A stretch of DNA of 64,000 bases from a virus. Within the stretch, counting starts at the first letter, position 1, and each line of letters starts with the position of its first letter. Location: IMG/VR virus record IMGVR_UViG_3300030380_004057, positions 3,849 to 67,848 of that record, one strand, 5' to 3'. Shown here piece after piece: positions 7,650 to 13,999 of the stretch. The translations under genes were made by a program, and so were the position numbers. Under the pieces are notes generated by a model. It made no database searches. It was given only the letters and a program-made list of their open reading frames with translations, and had not been told where the DNA came from.

Positions 7650-8253
7650 TTAGTATTTCTTTTTCACGTTTTAAATCAGCACACATGTGCCTCTGTATAG
7701 TTCTTATAGAACAACCTAATAAGCCAGCTAGTCTACCATTAGTTATAGGTTTGCTGAACTCATTTAGATCGAGCATCGTTTGATATATAGTTTCTTTATC
7801 AAGTTTTTGTCTGCCTGACAATTGACCTACAACCCTCATCTTTTCATTAAAAGATAAACCATTGTAATCTTTAAATATAATTTTACGAGCTCTGTTTTTA
7901 GGTGGATCACCACCTTGGTTTATAACATCTTGTATCATGTTATCTAATACTATAGATTTAATAAAAAATGTAACAAAACCATTTTCTTTATTAGCTATGA
8001 ATTTATATAAATTTATAATACTATCAAAAGCAAAACGTTCGTGGTTTAAATAGTGTAATACTAGCATGTGCCACTTTAATGATTTATATGTAGTTATTTT
8101 GCTTTGCGTATTAAATAAACTATAATACTCGTGTGTACCGTTTTCGTAGTAATCATACGTGTCTGTACTAAACGTAGGCTTATCATTTATAGGATTTTGT
8201 CTATAATATATATGCTTGTTGTTTAACCACTCTATTTTTCTGCGGTATGACAT
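7636..8253 (-). CDS. Putative HTH DNA-binding protein
   Basis: 205 residues. The C-terminal 60 contain a likely helix-turn-helix: ITNGRLAGLLGCSIRTIQRHM followed by a charged helix. The N-terminal part is Tyr-rich and unassigned. The 3' end overlaps the sigma-factor gene by 14 bases, so the two are probably translated together and may act in the same transcription switch. A replication-initiation or RNA polymerase-modifying role is also possible. Family not recognised. Confidence 0.7.
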   Translation of the reverse strand: MSYRRKIEWLNNKHIYYRQNPINDKPTFSTDTYDYYENGTHEYYSLFNTQSKITTYKSLKWHMLVLHYLNHERFAFDSIINLYKFIANKENGFVTFFIKSIVLDNMIQDVINQGGDPPKNRARKIIFKDYNGLSFNEKMRVVGQLSGRQKLDKETIYQTMLDLNEFSKPITNGRLAGLLGCSIRTIQRHMCADLKREKEILNEEV

Positions 8254-8264
8254 TAGGGTATTAC

Positions 8265-8381
8265 TTATTTATTATTATTAGCTTTTGTCATGCGTTTGTT
8301 TTTAACAAACTTTTTTATCTTATCACATATACCAAACACATTGGTAGTTATAAGATGTTCATATTGCTTTTTTCTACTCAT
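8265..8381 (-). CDS. Very small basic protein, 38 aa
   Basis: 38 residues from ATG 8381, overlapping the stop of the next upstream small gene and lying just before the HTH gene. Strongly basic (DKIKKFVKNKRMTKANNNK). Only position, overlap and lack of alternative content support it. No function can be assigned. Confidence 0.5.
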   Translation of the reverse strand: MSRKKQYEHLITTNVFGICDKIKKFVKNKRMTKANNNK

Positions 8382-8484
8382 ATCTTTTGTGTTGTAATCT
8401 ATTATAATGTTTGTCTAATAAGAGGTTTGCTACCTCTAAGCTTATCATGTTGTCGTTGTATAGTTGCCATATTAATTTATTCAT
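8374..8484 (-). CDS. Very small hypothetical protein, 36 aa
   Basis: The frame can be extended to 8568, but that would lie inside the ligase gene. ATG 8484 overlaps the end of the ligase gene by only eight bases, giving a 36-residue protein starting MNKLIWQLYNDNMISL, probably one amphipathic helix. It overlaps the following 38-residue gene by eight bases. No family recognised. Confidence 0.55.
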   Translation of the reverse strand: MNKLIWQLYNDNMISLEVANLLLDKHYNRLQHKRYE

Positions 8485-9328
8485 AATTTCTAATACATTT
8501 AAACAGCGGGTGTCTGTAACTACCAGCATTGGTTTTTTGAAAATAAGTAAAGGTTGCACGTTTGCCAACGTAGTCAGTGATGTTGTTAAGCATCTCTGCT
8601 AAATCCTTGTAGCTGTAGCCTTTGCCCGGTGGACAACCGAACTGTACACCTTCGTCATCTAGCATAATGAACTTGCCAAGCGTGCCTGTCCTTTTACCTT
8701 TACCTAATTCATAACCTATGATAGTTGCTTCAGTATCGCTGAAGTCTTTGAATTTCATTAGATCGTAAGATCTACCGTGTTTGTATAAACCATCAAGCCT
8801 AATTATAGAGCCTTCGTAACCTTCATTTAAGAAAGCTGTGTGTATATCTCTAGCATAATTATAGCTATCAACTAGTTTTGCAGGTACATACTTAATTTGT
8901 TTGTCATATATGTCTGATGTCACTAGGTTTTGCATACGGGTTTTGTAAGAATTATAAGTGCCATCACTGCCAGGTATGCCAATATCAAAGTAATCATATA
9001 CATGGAACTGCACTAGTTCTTGAGCTTCTAGTCTATCATCTGCAGTAGGCTTTTGCTTACGAACTAATGATATAATTTTTTCAAAATCATTTTTAAGATC
9101 ATGATTGTATAGTTCACCGTCAAGAATCATATATGGATTTGTTCTGAAAAACGGTATAAGTGCTAACTCAACATGAGCTAGGTTTTTAAATTGTTTACCG
9201 GTACGAGAGTACGCACCATCTTTAGTAAATAGACAGCGGACGCCATCAAGCTTAGGTTGTATGTACACGGGTTGTGACCAGTCAACTCGACTGTCATCAA
9301 ACTTGTGTGCAAGCATAGGTTTCATCAT
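8477..9328 (-). CDS. ATP-dependent DNA ligase
   Basis: 283 residues. Nucleotidyltransferase motif I is KLDGVR with adenylated K26. Motif III-type ILDGELYNHD, motif IV EGSIIR and motif V LMKFKD follow in order, and the C-terminal 80 residues fit an OB-fold. It seals nicks in phage DNA using ATP, unlike the NAD-dependent host ligase. Compact size is typical of phage ligases. Its start overlaps the upstream small gene by four bases. Base composition looks somewhat higher in G+C than its neighbours, which may reflect separate acquisition. Confidence 0.93.
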   Translation of the reverse strand: MMKPMLAHKFDDSRVDWSQPVYIQPKLDGVRCLFTKDGAYSRTGKQFKNLAHVELALIPFFRTNPYMILDGELYNHDLKNDFEKIISLVRKQKPTADDRLEAQELVQFHVYDYFDIGIPGSDGTYNSYKTRMQNLVTSDIYDKQIKYVPAKLVDSYNYARDIHTAFLNEGYEGSIIRLDGLYKHGRSYDLMKFKDFSDTEATIIGYELGKGKRTGTLGKFIMLDDEGVQFGCPPGKGYSYKDLAEMLNNITDYVGKRATFTYFQKTNAGSYRHPLFKCIRNYE

Positions 9329-9627
9329 AGGTTATTAAGTTTGTTGGTTATAAATTTTATTTTATTTTTTATTATTTTAGCTTTTTCATACTGCTCTTTG
9401 TCTTCGTATATAGACAATAGAGTAGTAAGCCTAGCTAGCTCAGCTATAAGTATTTCTTCAGTATCATCAGTTAAAGTTGTTTGACCACTTAAGAGGTCAT
9501 CAATAAGGATATTATCGCTATTGTCAACCTCTTGTGTGGTAACTTTAAAATCAAATTGACTATTTAATCTACTAACAACTAAATCAGCTATAAACTCAGC
9601 TAATTGTATTTTTTCATCATCGGTCAT
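9325..9627 (-). CDS. Hypothetical coiled-coil protein, 100 aa
   Basis: 100 residues, acidic in the middle, with a probable C-terminal coiled coil (EEILIAELARLTTLLSIYED and following Lys/Ile-rich helix). It overlaps the ligase start by four bases. One of the seven promoter-like motifs ends only two bases before its ATG, which would make its mRNA leaderless or start it just inside the frame. No family recognised. Confidence 0.7.
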   Translation of the reverse strand: MTDDEKIQLAEFIADLVVSRLNSQFDFKVTTQEVDNSDNILIDDLLSGQTTLTDDTEEILIAELARLTTLLSIYEDKEQYEKAKIIKNKIKFITNKLNNL

Positions 9628-9629
9628 AT

Positions 9630-9661
9630 ATATTATCTAATATGTTTCGTATTTAATTTGT
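9630..9661 (-). promoter_or_regulatory. Repeated promoter-like motif, copy 1
   Basis: Read on the minus strand: ACAAnnTAAATACGA, nine variable bases, then GATAATAT. It lies between the gene starting at 9627 and the stop of the gene ending at 9653, overlapping the latter. Seven copies with identical 32-base geometry occur between 9.6 and 13.7 kb, each just upstream of a gene. Confidence 0.8.
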
Positions 9662-10162
9662 AAATAAAGATACTAGTTTCTTAGCATGGTATAAACCATC
9701 TAATTTATCTGATTGGCTAATCATAGTTTGACCGTTAGCAAAATCAGTGTACTTCATGTCTTTCATATATTTAGATATAATTTTTTCAGGTTTTAATACA
9801 AATACACATTCACTATTATACATATTCCAACAACTTACGTGTATTTTATCTTTATCACCACTCCATATTACATATCTATACTCGTGATCTATATTTTCTG
9901 GGTTACTATATAGATAACAACTACTATAATACATATCATGTACTAATTTAGATGCTAATCTAGCACCGTCTTGGCACCCATTATTCTTAGCTAACAACCA
10001 ATTAGCAATTTGTACTCCTTGCCATTCAGGATAACCATCATGGTGCATGTACATGTTTACATAGCTTTTGTCACGCACAAGGTCAGGGTGTATAGCAAAA
10101 CCTTCAGGGTATTTACTACTGTGTTTACGGTCTACGACCATTATTAAATTTCTAGTGCTCAT
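9653..10162 (-). CDS. Conserved-looking hypothetical protein, 169 aa
   Basis: 169 residues starting MSTRNLIMVVDRK, with MYMHHDGYPEWQGVQIANWLL near 38-58, a pattern I associate with unnamed phage proteins opening MSTR and carrying an HxDGYP motif. Rich in Tyr, Cys and His in the centre. No catalytic family can be named. It overlaps the upstream acidic gene by 11 bases and belongs to the early small-gene block. Confidence 0.72.
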   Translation of the reverse strand: MSTRNLIMVVDRKHSSKYPEGFAIHPDLVRDKSYVNMYMHHDGYPEWQGVQIANWLLAKNNGCQDGARLASKLVHDMYYSSCYLYSNPENIDHEYRYVIWSGDKDKIHVSCWNMYNSECVFVLKPEKIISKYMKDMKYTDFANGQTMISQSDKLDGLYHAKKLVSLFTN

Positions 10163-10583
10163 ATCCTTTATCTTTTAATTCATTTATTATTTCTGTTTGC
10201 TTTGTTTCATAAAGCTCTTCATATAATTCTTCAACAGCGTATGTAAGTGCGCTTTCACTCATAGCGTATTCTTCTATGTAAATAGTTAAGCCATCATAAA
10301 CAGCGTCAGGTAGTTTTTCAAACCAGTCTGATTCGTAATAATATACGTCTTGACCAATATAAGGATTAGATTCGTTTTCTGAAGCTATATAAACTTCATA
10401 ACCATCAGCTGTTGATTCAGGGTAAAAATACATTTGAGCACCTTTATTCCATTCATTTACAATATCAAAATCATATTCAGCTTGTAGTTTTACTAGCATT
10501 TCATCGTGGTCCATATCACTTACGTGTAACAAACCTTGTTCTTTTAGCTTATCATCTATAAGCTCATCAGTTATTTTTTTCAT
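10152..10583 (-). CDS. Acidic hypothetical protein, 143 aa
   Basis: 143 residues, strongly acidic (many Asp/Glu/Tyr, for example IYIEEYAMSESALTYAVEEL). Such charge is common in early phage proteins that inhibit host nucleic-acid-binding enzymes, but no family is recognised and this is inference. It overlaps the next gene and lies one base from the upstream one. Confidence 0.7.
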   Translation of the reverse strand: MKKITDELIDDKLKEQGLLHVSDMDHDEMLVKLQAEYDFDIVNEWNKGAQMYFYPESTADGYEVYIASENESNPYIGQDVYYYESDWFEKLPDAVYDGLTIYIEEYAMSESALTYAVEELYEELYETKQTEIINELKDKGYEH

Positions 10584-10584
10584 T

Positions 10585-10950
10585 TTATTTATTTAAGTAA
10601 TTTTTCTTTGCATATTCGTGTAAGAAGTTTAATCTAGCTAAACCTGACCAGATCTTAGCTCTTGACCACGTTGTAAATTTTTGAGTAACTAACTCAGTAC
10701 CGTTAAGAAATACCCATCTTTTTTCACGTTTGTATTTAGGATTTAACTGCCATATTCTATCACTGCTATCACATCTACGTACATAACCTGATTTATATGT
10801 TGCTAAGAGTTGTCCTGTTGGTAATTTAAATTGACGCGTACCGTTTGCCCATTGTTTTTTCGTGGTAGTTTCTACGATACCGTCTTCGTGAAGCATAGCT
10901 TGAGCGTATGCGTTTTCTAGTTGTAATTGTTTTTGTCTCCATTTAGTCAT
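10585..10950 (-). CDS. Basic hypothetical protein, 121 aa
   Basis: 121 residues, basic and Trp/Tyr-rich, with beta-like strands (TRQFKLPTGQLLATYKSGYV, KRWVFLNGTEL) and a charged C-terminal helix. No motif identified. It overlaps the upstream gene by eight bases and is followed directly by the acidic 143-residue gene. Confidence 0.68.
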   Translation of the reverse strand: MTKWRQKQLQLENAYAQAMLHEDGIVETTTKKQWANGTRQFKLPTGQLLATYKSGYVRRCDSSDRIWQLNPKYKREKRWVFLNGTELVTQKFTTWSRAKIWSGLARLNFLHEYAKKNYLNK

Positions 10951-11182
10951 TTGATTCTGATTTTAAAAATTCATTTCCATACATAATATCTGCACCGTTA
11001 ACATCATAGCTAGCTTTATTAGTATACATTAGTATATCTCTAATAGTAGTTAGTTTTAAATCATACCAACCTGATGAAGCCATAAGTGTGTACTTAAGTC
11101 TTTTAGCTGTAGTATACTTGTGAGCCGCTTGTCTAATCTTTATTTGATAATGGGGCTTTAGTTGTTGCCATGTATTTTTCAT
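10943..11182 (-). CDS. Hypothetical protein, 79 aa
   Basis: 79 residues, starting MKNTWQQLKPHYQIKIRQAAH, basic N-terminal half and acidic end. First gene of a leftward set: promoter-like motif copy 2 ends 13 bases before its ATG and the RNA cluster lies upstream of that. No family recognised. Confidence 0.68.
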   Translation of the reverse strand: MKNTWQQLKPHYQIKIRQAAHKYTTAKRLKYTLMASSGWYDLKLTTIRDILMYTNKASYDVNGADIMYGNEFLKSESND

Positions 11183-11195
11183 ATTTGATTTTATT

Positions 11196-11227
11196 ATATT
11201 ATCTATTAGTAATCGTATTTAATTTGT
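11196..11227 (-). promoter_or_regulatory. Repeated promoter-like motif, copy 2
   Basis: Same 32-base geometry (ACAAnnTAAATACGA, nine bases, GATAATAT on the minus strand). It sits between the initiator tRNA gene and the ATG at 11182, so it would drive the four genes from 11182 down to 9653 and does not cover the RNA genes. Confidence 0.85.
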
Positions 11228-11232
11228 ATTAG

Positions 11233-11305
<73 letters not shown>

Positions 11306-11313
11306 AATATTAT

Positions 11314-11392
11314 ACCCGGCTGTCACTACGACTGGCTTTGTACAACTGATACCTCAAGGAAGCCAAGGCGTCGGTTTACTGTTAAGCCGGGT
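11314..11392 (-). ncRNA. 79-base folded RNA element of tRNA size, identity unknown
   Basis: Ends form a perfect eight-base stem (ACCCGGCT with AGCCGGGT). Inside, CGAC+TGGCTT at 11329-11338 pairs with AAGCCA at 11360-11365 and GTCG at 11370-11373, leaving a four-base bulge. The remaining loop can form small CCT/AGG and GTA/TAC pairs. It lies between a tRNA and a tRNA-like minihelix and has tRNA length and a tRNA-like closing stem, but no T loop (no TTCGA) on either strand. It may be a degenerate tRNA, a processed small RNA or a regulatory fold. Strand is assumed from its neighbours. Confidence 0.5.
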
Positions 11393-11435
11393 TATGTAAC
11401 CTATTGATAATTAATTTGTTAGCTATTTAGTTATG

Positions 11436-11482
11436 TAGTGGTGGCAGGAGTCGAACCTGCACCTTAGTACCGTAGCACCACT
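11436..11482 (-). ncRNA. tRNA-like minihelix without D and anticodon arms
   Basis: On the minus strand: AGTGGTG, a 15-base linker, T arm GCAGG-TTCGACT-CCTGC, then CACCACT and A. The seven-base acceptor stem pairs perfectly, the T loop is canonical, and the discriminator position is A. The last five linker bases (AAGGT) look like a normal variable loop, so roughly positions 8-43 of a tRNA appear replaced by ten bases. It cannot decode. It could be a tRNA deleted in its middle or a functional acceptor/T-arm mimic. Flanking bases 11403-11409 and 11509-11515 are a seven-base inverted repeat that could close a larger fold. Confidence 0.6.
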
Positions 11483-11517
11483 CTAATTAACCTACTCGTC
11501 TAACTATCTATCAATGG

Positions 11518-11703
11518 TTACAAGTGCCATTCTTTTAATAATTTAATGGCTGATGCTTTTATTTTATTAAATGAACTATCATCTAACATATCTGTATAAT
11601 TTATTATTCTATTCAATGCTCTTTCAAGTTCAGTGCATAGATAAGCTGATTCTCTATCAATCATTTCATCTTGCATTTGTTCGTATGCTTTTTTACTATC
11701 CAT
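11518..11703 (-). CDS. Small helical hypothetical protein, 61 aa
   Basis: 61 residues, almost certainly all helix (KKAYEQMQDEMIDRESAYL, ELERALNRIINYTDML, then KASAIKLLKEW). It follows the 58-residue gene with a one-base gap and ends close to the RNA cluster. No family recognised. Confidence 0.65.
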   Translation of the reverse strand: MDSKKAYEQMQDEMIDRESAYLCTELERALNRIINYTDMLDDSSFNKIKASAIKLLKEWHL

Positions 11704-11704
11704 A

Positions 11705-11881
11705 TTATTTTATTACTCGTTTAAATCTTGTTACCATCCACTCACAGTTACTCATTGAGTGTCCCATGTCTGTTAGATAATCTTCTATCTTTTCTGAATC
11801 ATCTATCCATACATCATATCTATATGCTTTACCATTTTCATAGTCGAGTACAAATACATATTTTTTACCTTTATTTTCCAT
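11705..11881 (-). CDS. Small hypothetical protein, 58 aa
   Basis: 58 residues from ATG 11881, starting MENKGKKYVFVLDYENGKAY, with beta-strand-like alternation and a Trp/Met/Cys-containing C-terminal half. It overlaps the end of the membrane-type gene upstream by 11 bases and is followed after one base by the next gene. No family recognised. Confidence 0.65.
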   Translation of the reverse strand: MENKGKKYVFVLDYENGKAYRYDVWIDDSEKIEDYLTDMGHSMSNCEWMVTRFKRVIK

Positions 11882-12092
11882 ATATTATTCTTTCTAAATC
11901 GTCTCGTTTATAATTTCTTTTAGTTGGGTAGTTTAAATACCTTGTTTCTATATCTCTAGCTTTTAATATATCTTCGTTCCATGTACGTTGGTCAATTTTG
12001 TAGTACGTATAAAACACACCGCAAAAGAAACATATGCCACATATCATTGTTAGATATAATGCTCGTTCGTATTTATTTACTTTCGTCTCCAT
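11871..12092 (-). CDS. Single-pass membrane protein, 73 aa
   Basis: 73 residues with one clear membrane segment at about 11-30 (ALYLTMICGICFFCGVFYTY), preceded by a short charged N-terminus and followed by a basic, Tyr/Arg-rich cytoplasmic-type tail. Early phage genes of this form often act on the host envelope or exclude other phages. That is inference, and no family is recognised. Overlaps the zinc-ribbon gene by 16 bases. Confidence 0.65.
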   Translation of the reverse strand: METKVNKYERALYLTMICGICFFCGVFYTYYKIDQRTWNEDILKARDIETRYLNYPTKRNYKRDDLERIIYGK

Positions 12093-12265
12093 GATTTGTG
12101 TACTGCAGCGGATAACTCTTGTGATACAACTTGTACTTCAAGCACTTGCTTGTTAGCTATGATTGGTATGTAACTAACTTTTTGAGTTGAGCTACAACTT
12201 ACACAGTTGTTATAACCGAGCTCGATACGAACTGGGTGCACATTATTTCCACATTTACAATACAT
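12077..12265 (-). CDS. Small zinc-ribbon protein (DksA/TraR-type finger)
   Basis: 62 residues. The N-terminal CKCG, then VHPVRIELGY and CVSC, resembles the C4 zinc finger of DksA/TraR proteins, including the Arg and aliphatic residues between the Cys pairs. The first pair is CxC rather than CxxC. The remainder is a helix-rich tail. TraR-like phage proteins bind the RNA polymerase secondary channel, so transcription control is possible, though the coiled coil needed for that is not evident. Promoter-like copy 3 ends eight bases before its ATG. Confidence 0.62.
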   Translation of the reverse strand: MYCKCGNNVHPVRIELGYNNCVSCSSTQKVSYIPIIANKQVLEVQVVSQELSAAVHKSWRRK

Positions 12266-12273
12266 ATTTTATT

Positions 12274-12305
12274 ATATTATCTGTTAGCAATCGTATTTAT
12301 TTTGT
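12274..12305 (-). promoter_or_regulatory. Repeated promoter-like motif, copy 3
   Basis: Same geometry as the other copies. It overlaps the 3' end of the 35-residue gene at 12284 and lies eight bases from the ATG at 12265, leaving room for at most a base or two of leader. Confidence 0.85.
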
Positions 12306-12391
12306 AAATACTTTATATATTCTTTATATTCTTTTACAGTTACATACTCGTCTATTTCATCTAACCATACCATATCGTTTATTATCTCCAT
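12284..12391 (-). CDS. Very small acidic protein, 35 aa
   Basis: 35 residues from ATG 12391 (MEIINDMVWLDEIDEYVTVK), overlapping the upstream gene by ten bases and ending inside promoter-like copy 3. Acidic N-terminal half, Lys/Tyr-rich end. Supported only by overlap and packing. Confidence 0.5.
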   Translation of the reverse strand: MEIINDMVWLDEIDEYVTVKEYKEYIKYLQNKYDC

Positions 12392-12579
12392 ATTTTATTA
12401 TAAGCTGCTTTATATTGTTTTGGAAAAGAAGATTTTTGCTGTAATTTATATCTTTTATCGCCCATACCTCTACATGCACCATAGATTTTAATAGTTTCTA
12501 AGTGTTGTAGCTTGCGAGTTTTACGCTTGTTTGCAACGTACTCGCATAATTCTTTCATGTTAGTTATGCTATTAGCCAT
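12382..12579 (-). CDS. Small basic hypothetical protein, 65 aa
   Basis: 65 residues, strongly basic (ANKRKTRKLQHLETIK, then GDKRYKLQQKSSFPKQYKAA). Overlaps the upstream 66-residue gene by 16 bases. No motif recognised. Nucleic-acid binding is plausible from charge only. Confidence 0.6.
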   Translation of the reverse strand: MANSITNMKELCEYVANKRKTRKLQHLETIKIYGACRGMGDKRYKLQQKSSFPKQYKAAYNKIWR

Positions 12580-12764
12580 GTCAAACCTTTTAAATTAAAC
12601 CATTGTGAGTGACCTATTCTGTATTGGTGATTACCTTCTTCATCTAAGCCAAGATATTTTTCTTTGAAACCAAATGAGTTTGGTAAGTCGCCAACATTAT
12701 AGCCTTTATAGTTGATGCCATTTAAGCGGCAAGTTGTTTTTGAAGTAAATTTAATTGTATTCAT
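12564..12764 (-). CDS. Small hypothetical protein, 66 aa
   Basis: 66 residues, beta-like, opening MNTIKFTSKTTCRLNGINYK. Promoter-like copy 4 ends 13 bases before its ATG, so it heads a short leftward set of three genes. No family recognised. Confidence 0.65.
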   Translation of the reverse strand: MNTIKFTSKTTCRLNGINYKGYNVGDLPNSFGFKEKYLGLDEEGNHQYRIGHSQWFNLKGLTWLIA

Positions 12765-12777
12765 AATCTGATTTATT

Positions 12778-12809
12778 ATATTATCTGTAGTAATTCGTAT
12801 TAAATTTGT
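12778..12809 (-). promoter_or_regulatory. Repeated promoter-like motif, copy 4
   Basis: Same 32-base geometry; TTTAATACGA shows a one-base variation in the upstream half. It overlaps the last codons of the 44-residue gene at 12781. Confidence 0.83.
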
Positions 12810-12915
12810 AATAATAATTATATTCTATCATTTTTATTTCATCTGCGCTTAATTTAAATAATTCTTTACGCTTATTATTTCTTGCTTTTGCAAATCTATA
12901 TAAATCTTTTTTCAT
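12781..12915 (-). CDS. Very small basic protein, 44 aa
   Basis: 44 residues from ATG 12915, starting MKKDLYRFAKARNNKRKELF, ending Tyr-rich within promoter-like copy 4. Its start overlaps the stop of the upstream gene by four bases, the usual coupling here. No family recognised. Confidence 0.55.
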   Translation of the reverse strand: MKKDLYRFAKARNNKRKELFKLSADEIKMIEYNYYYKFNTNYYR

Positions 12916-13109
12916 ATTTTGTTTTTATTTGCATGCCACTTAGCAATGTTTTGTCGCCATTGCCACTCGCGCTTGCGATAGTTAATGTCTGTACACCACT
13001 TAATCCAGCCACGACTTGTATCGTTTGAACCATACTTTGCTTCAAAGTCTTGTGCTTGTTTAAGCTTTGCATTTATTTTATCTTGTGGATAATCTATAAA
13101 CTCTACCAT
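12912..13109 (-). CDS. Small basic hypothetical protein, 65 aa
   Basis: 65 residues, starting MVEFIDYPQDKINAKLKQAQ, Trp/Arg/Lys-rich in the second half (GWIKWCTDINYRKREWQWRQ). Overlaps the membrane-type gene upstream by seven bases. No family recognised. Confidence 0.62.
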   Translation of the reverse strand: MVEFIDYPQDKINAKLKQAQDFEAKYGSNDTSRGWIKWCTDINYRKREWQWRQNIAKWHANKNKI

Positions 13110-13249
13110 CCGCCGAAAGTTATTGTTGGATTATTAAAAGCTAAGTGATATACTAGTTGAATAAAGCCGAAGATGAATAATGCTGTTAGTGATGTTAGTA
13201 ATGCTCTTGTGATTACTAGAATTATTAGGTGATGAAATTTTCTGTTCAT
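13103..13249 (-). CDS. Very small membrane protein, 48 aa
   Basis: 48 residues from ATG 13249: short basic start (MNRKFHH), then about 30 hydrophobic residues (LIILVITRALLTSL, ALFIFGFIQLVYHLAF) and a polar end. One long or two short membrane segments. Promoter-like copy 5 ends 16 bases before the ATG. It could be an early inner-membrane factor (exclusion or host takeover). No family recognised. Confidence 0.6.
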   Translation of the reverse strand: MNRKFHHLIILVITRALLTSLTALFIFGFIQLVYHLAFNNPTITFGGW

Positions 13250-13265
13250 AGTTTATTATTTTATT

Positions 13266-13297
13266 ATATTATCAATTTGTTATCGTGTTTAAGTTGT
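13266..13297 (-). promoter_or_regulatory. Repeated promoter-like motif, copy 5
   Basis: Same spacing, most divergent copy in the upstream half (ACAACTTAAACACGA). Lies wholly in the gap between the genes ending at 13303 and starting at 13249. Confidence 0.8.
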
Positions 13298-13302
13298 GTT
13301 GT

Positions 13303-13533
13303 TTACTTTGCTTCAACAACACCTCTTGCAGCTACAGGTACATTATTTGAAGCTGTGTATGATTTATACTTTAACCAACATGGTAATTTAGTTAGTGTGT
13401 CTTTCATAACTTCAAACACTTTGTCGTGATTGTAAGTTGCACTTTTACCATTTTTAAAAGTAACATTGATAGTTTGGTTTTTACCTATTAGTGATTGTCT
13501 TAGAACAAATCTTTTTGAATTTAATGTAGTCAT
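13303..13533 (-). CDS. Small hypothetical protein, 76 aa
   Basis: 76 residues, starting MTTLNSKRFVLRQSLIGKNQ, beta-rich first half (NVTFKNGKSATYNHDKVF) then a helix with Cys and Trp. Promoter-like copy 6 lies 30 bases upstream, the longest leader of the set. No family recognised. Confidence 0.65.
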   Translation of the reverse strand: MTTLNSKRFVLRQSLIGKNQTINVTFKNGKSATYNHDKVFEVMKDTLTKLPCWLKYKSYTASNNVPVAARGVVEAK

Positions 13534-13562
13534 AGTATTGATTTTAATTATTAGTATTTATT

Positions 13563-13594
13563 ATATTATCTTTATAGTTTCGTATTTAAGTTGT
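13563..13594 (-). promoter_or_regulatory. Repeated promoter-like motif, copy 6
   Basis: Same 32-base geometry, located 30 bases before the ATG at 13533 and overlapping the end of the 33-residue frame at 13586. Confidence 0.85.
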
Positions 13595-13687
13595 AAAGTA
13601 TATTGTTTGTTTAGTAATATATTTTATGTTGTATGTAGTGCGCGAAGTGTCAAACTTTGTAATTATATTTGTAATTTCGTAACTCAT
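13586..13687 (-). CDS. Possible tiny protein, 33 aa
   Basis: 33 residues from ATG 13687 (MSYEITNIITKFDTSRTTYN). Its only support is that promoter-like copy 7 ends seven bases before the ATG and that its stop overlaps copy 6, as other tiny genes here do. It would be the first gene of the leftward arm. Confidence 0.4.
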   Translation of the reverse strand: MSYEITNIITKFDTSRTTYNIKYITKQTIYFTT

Positions 13688-13694
13688 AACATTA

Positions 13695-13726
13695 ATATTA
13701 TCATAATAGTATCGTATTTATGTTGT
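13695..13726 (-). promoter_or_regulatory. Repeated promoter-like motif, copy 7
   Basis: Outermost copy, same geometry, seven bases before the ATG at 13687. It marks the head of the leftward transcription unit beside the divergent intergenic region. Confidence 0.82.
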
Positions 13727-13763
13727 ATATATATGTAAAAATGTAAAAAGTTTTAACAAAAAT

Positions 13764-13920
13764 ATATAAAAGTGAGGGGGCCCCATGTAAATATATACAC
13801 TTTTGTTTTACAAAATAAGTACGAAGTGGTAGGGGGTGACACTAAACCCCTCTGCTTGTAGCAACTAAGCGTGACAGTAGCCTATAATAGTATATAAGTA
13901 ATACCCTATTGTCATGCTTG
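13764..13920. promoter_or_regulatory. Hairpin-rich divergent intergenic region
   Basis: The only long gene-free stretch (13,688-13,999). It contains AAAAGTG/CACTTTT (13768-13774 with 13798-13804) enclosing a GGGGCCCC palindrome; AGGGG/CCCCT (13831-13835 with 13847-13851); a short TGCT/AGCA hairpin (13853-13863); and a ten-base stem AAGCGTGACA with TGTCATGCTT (13867-13876 with 13910-13919, one G-T pair) around a 33-base AT-rich loop. None is followed by a T-run typical of a terminator. Candidate roles are a structured leader for the rightward genes, a replication origin, or a regulatory RNA. Confidence 0.45.
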
Positions 13921-13999
13921 TAAAAAATTATTTTTATATTTTACCTTAAATTTACTAAAAATAGCGTGAAATAGTATTAAGTAGACAAATAATTAATAT

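Noticed and set aside
8485-8568. Longer start (8568) for the small gene at 8374
   Set aside because: It would place 92 bases inside the ligase gene; ATG 8484 gives the short overlap usual in this genome.
11314-11392. Calling the folded element a second full tRNA
   Set aside because: No T loop, D arm or anticodon arm can be placed on either strand despite the right length and closing stem.
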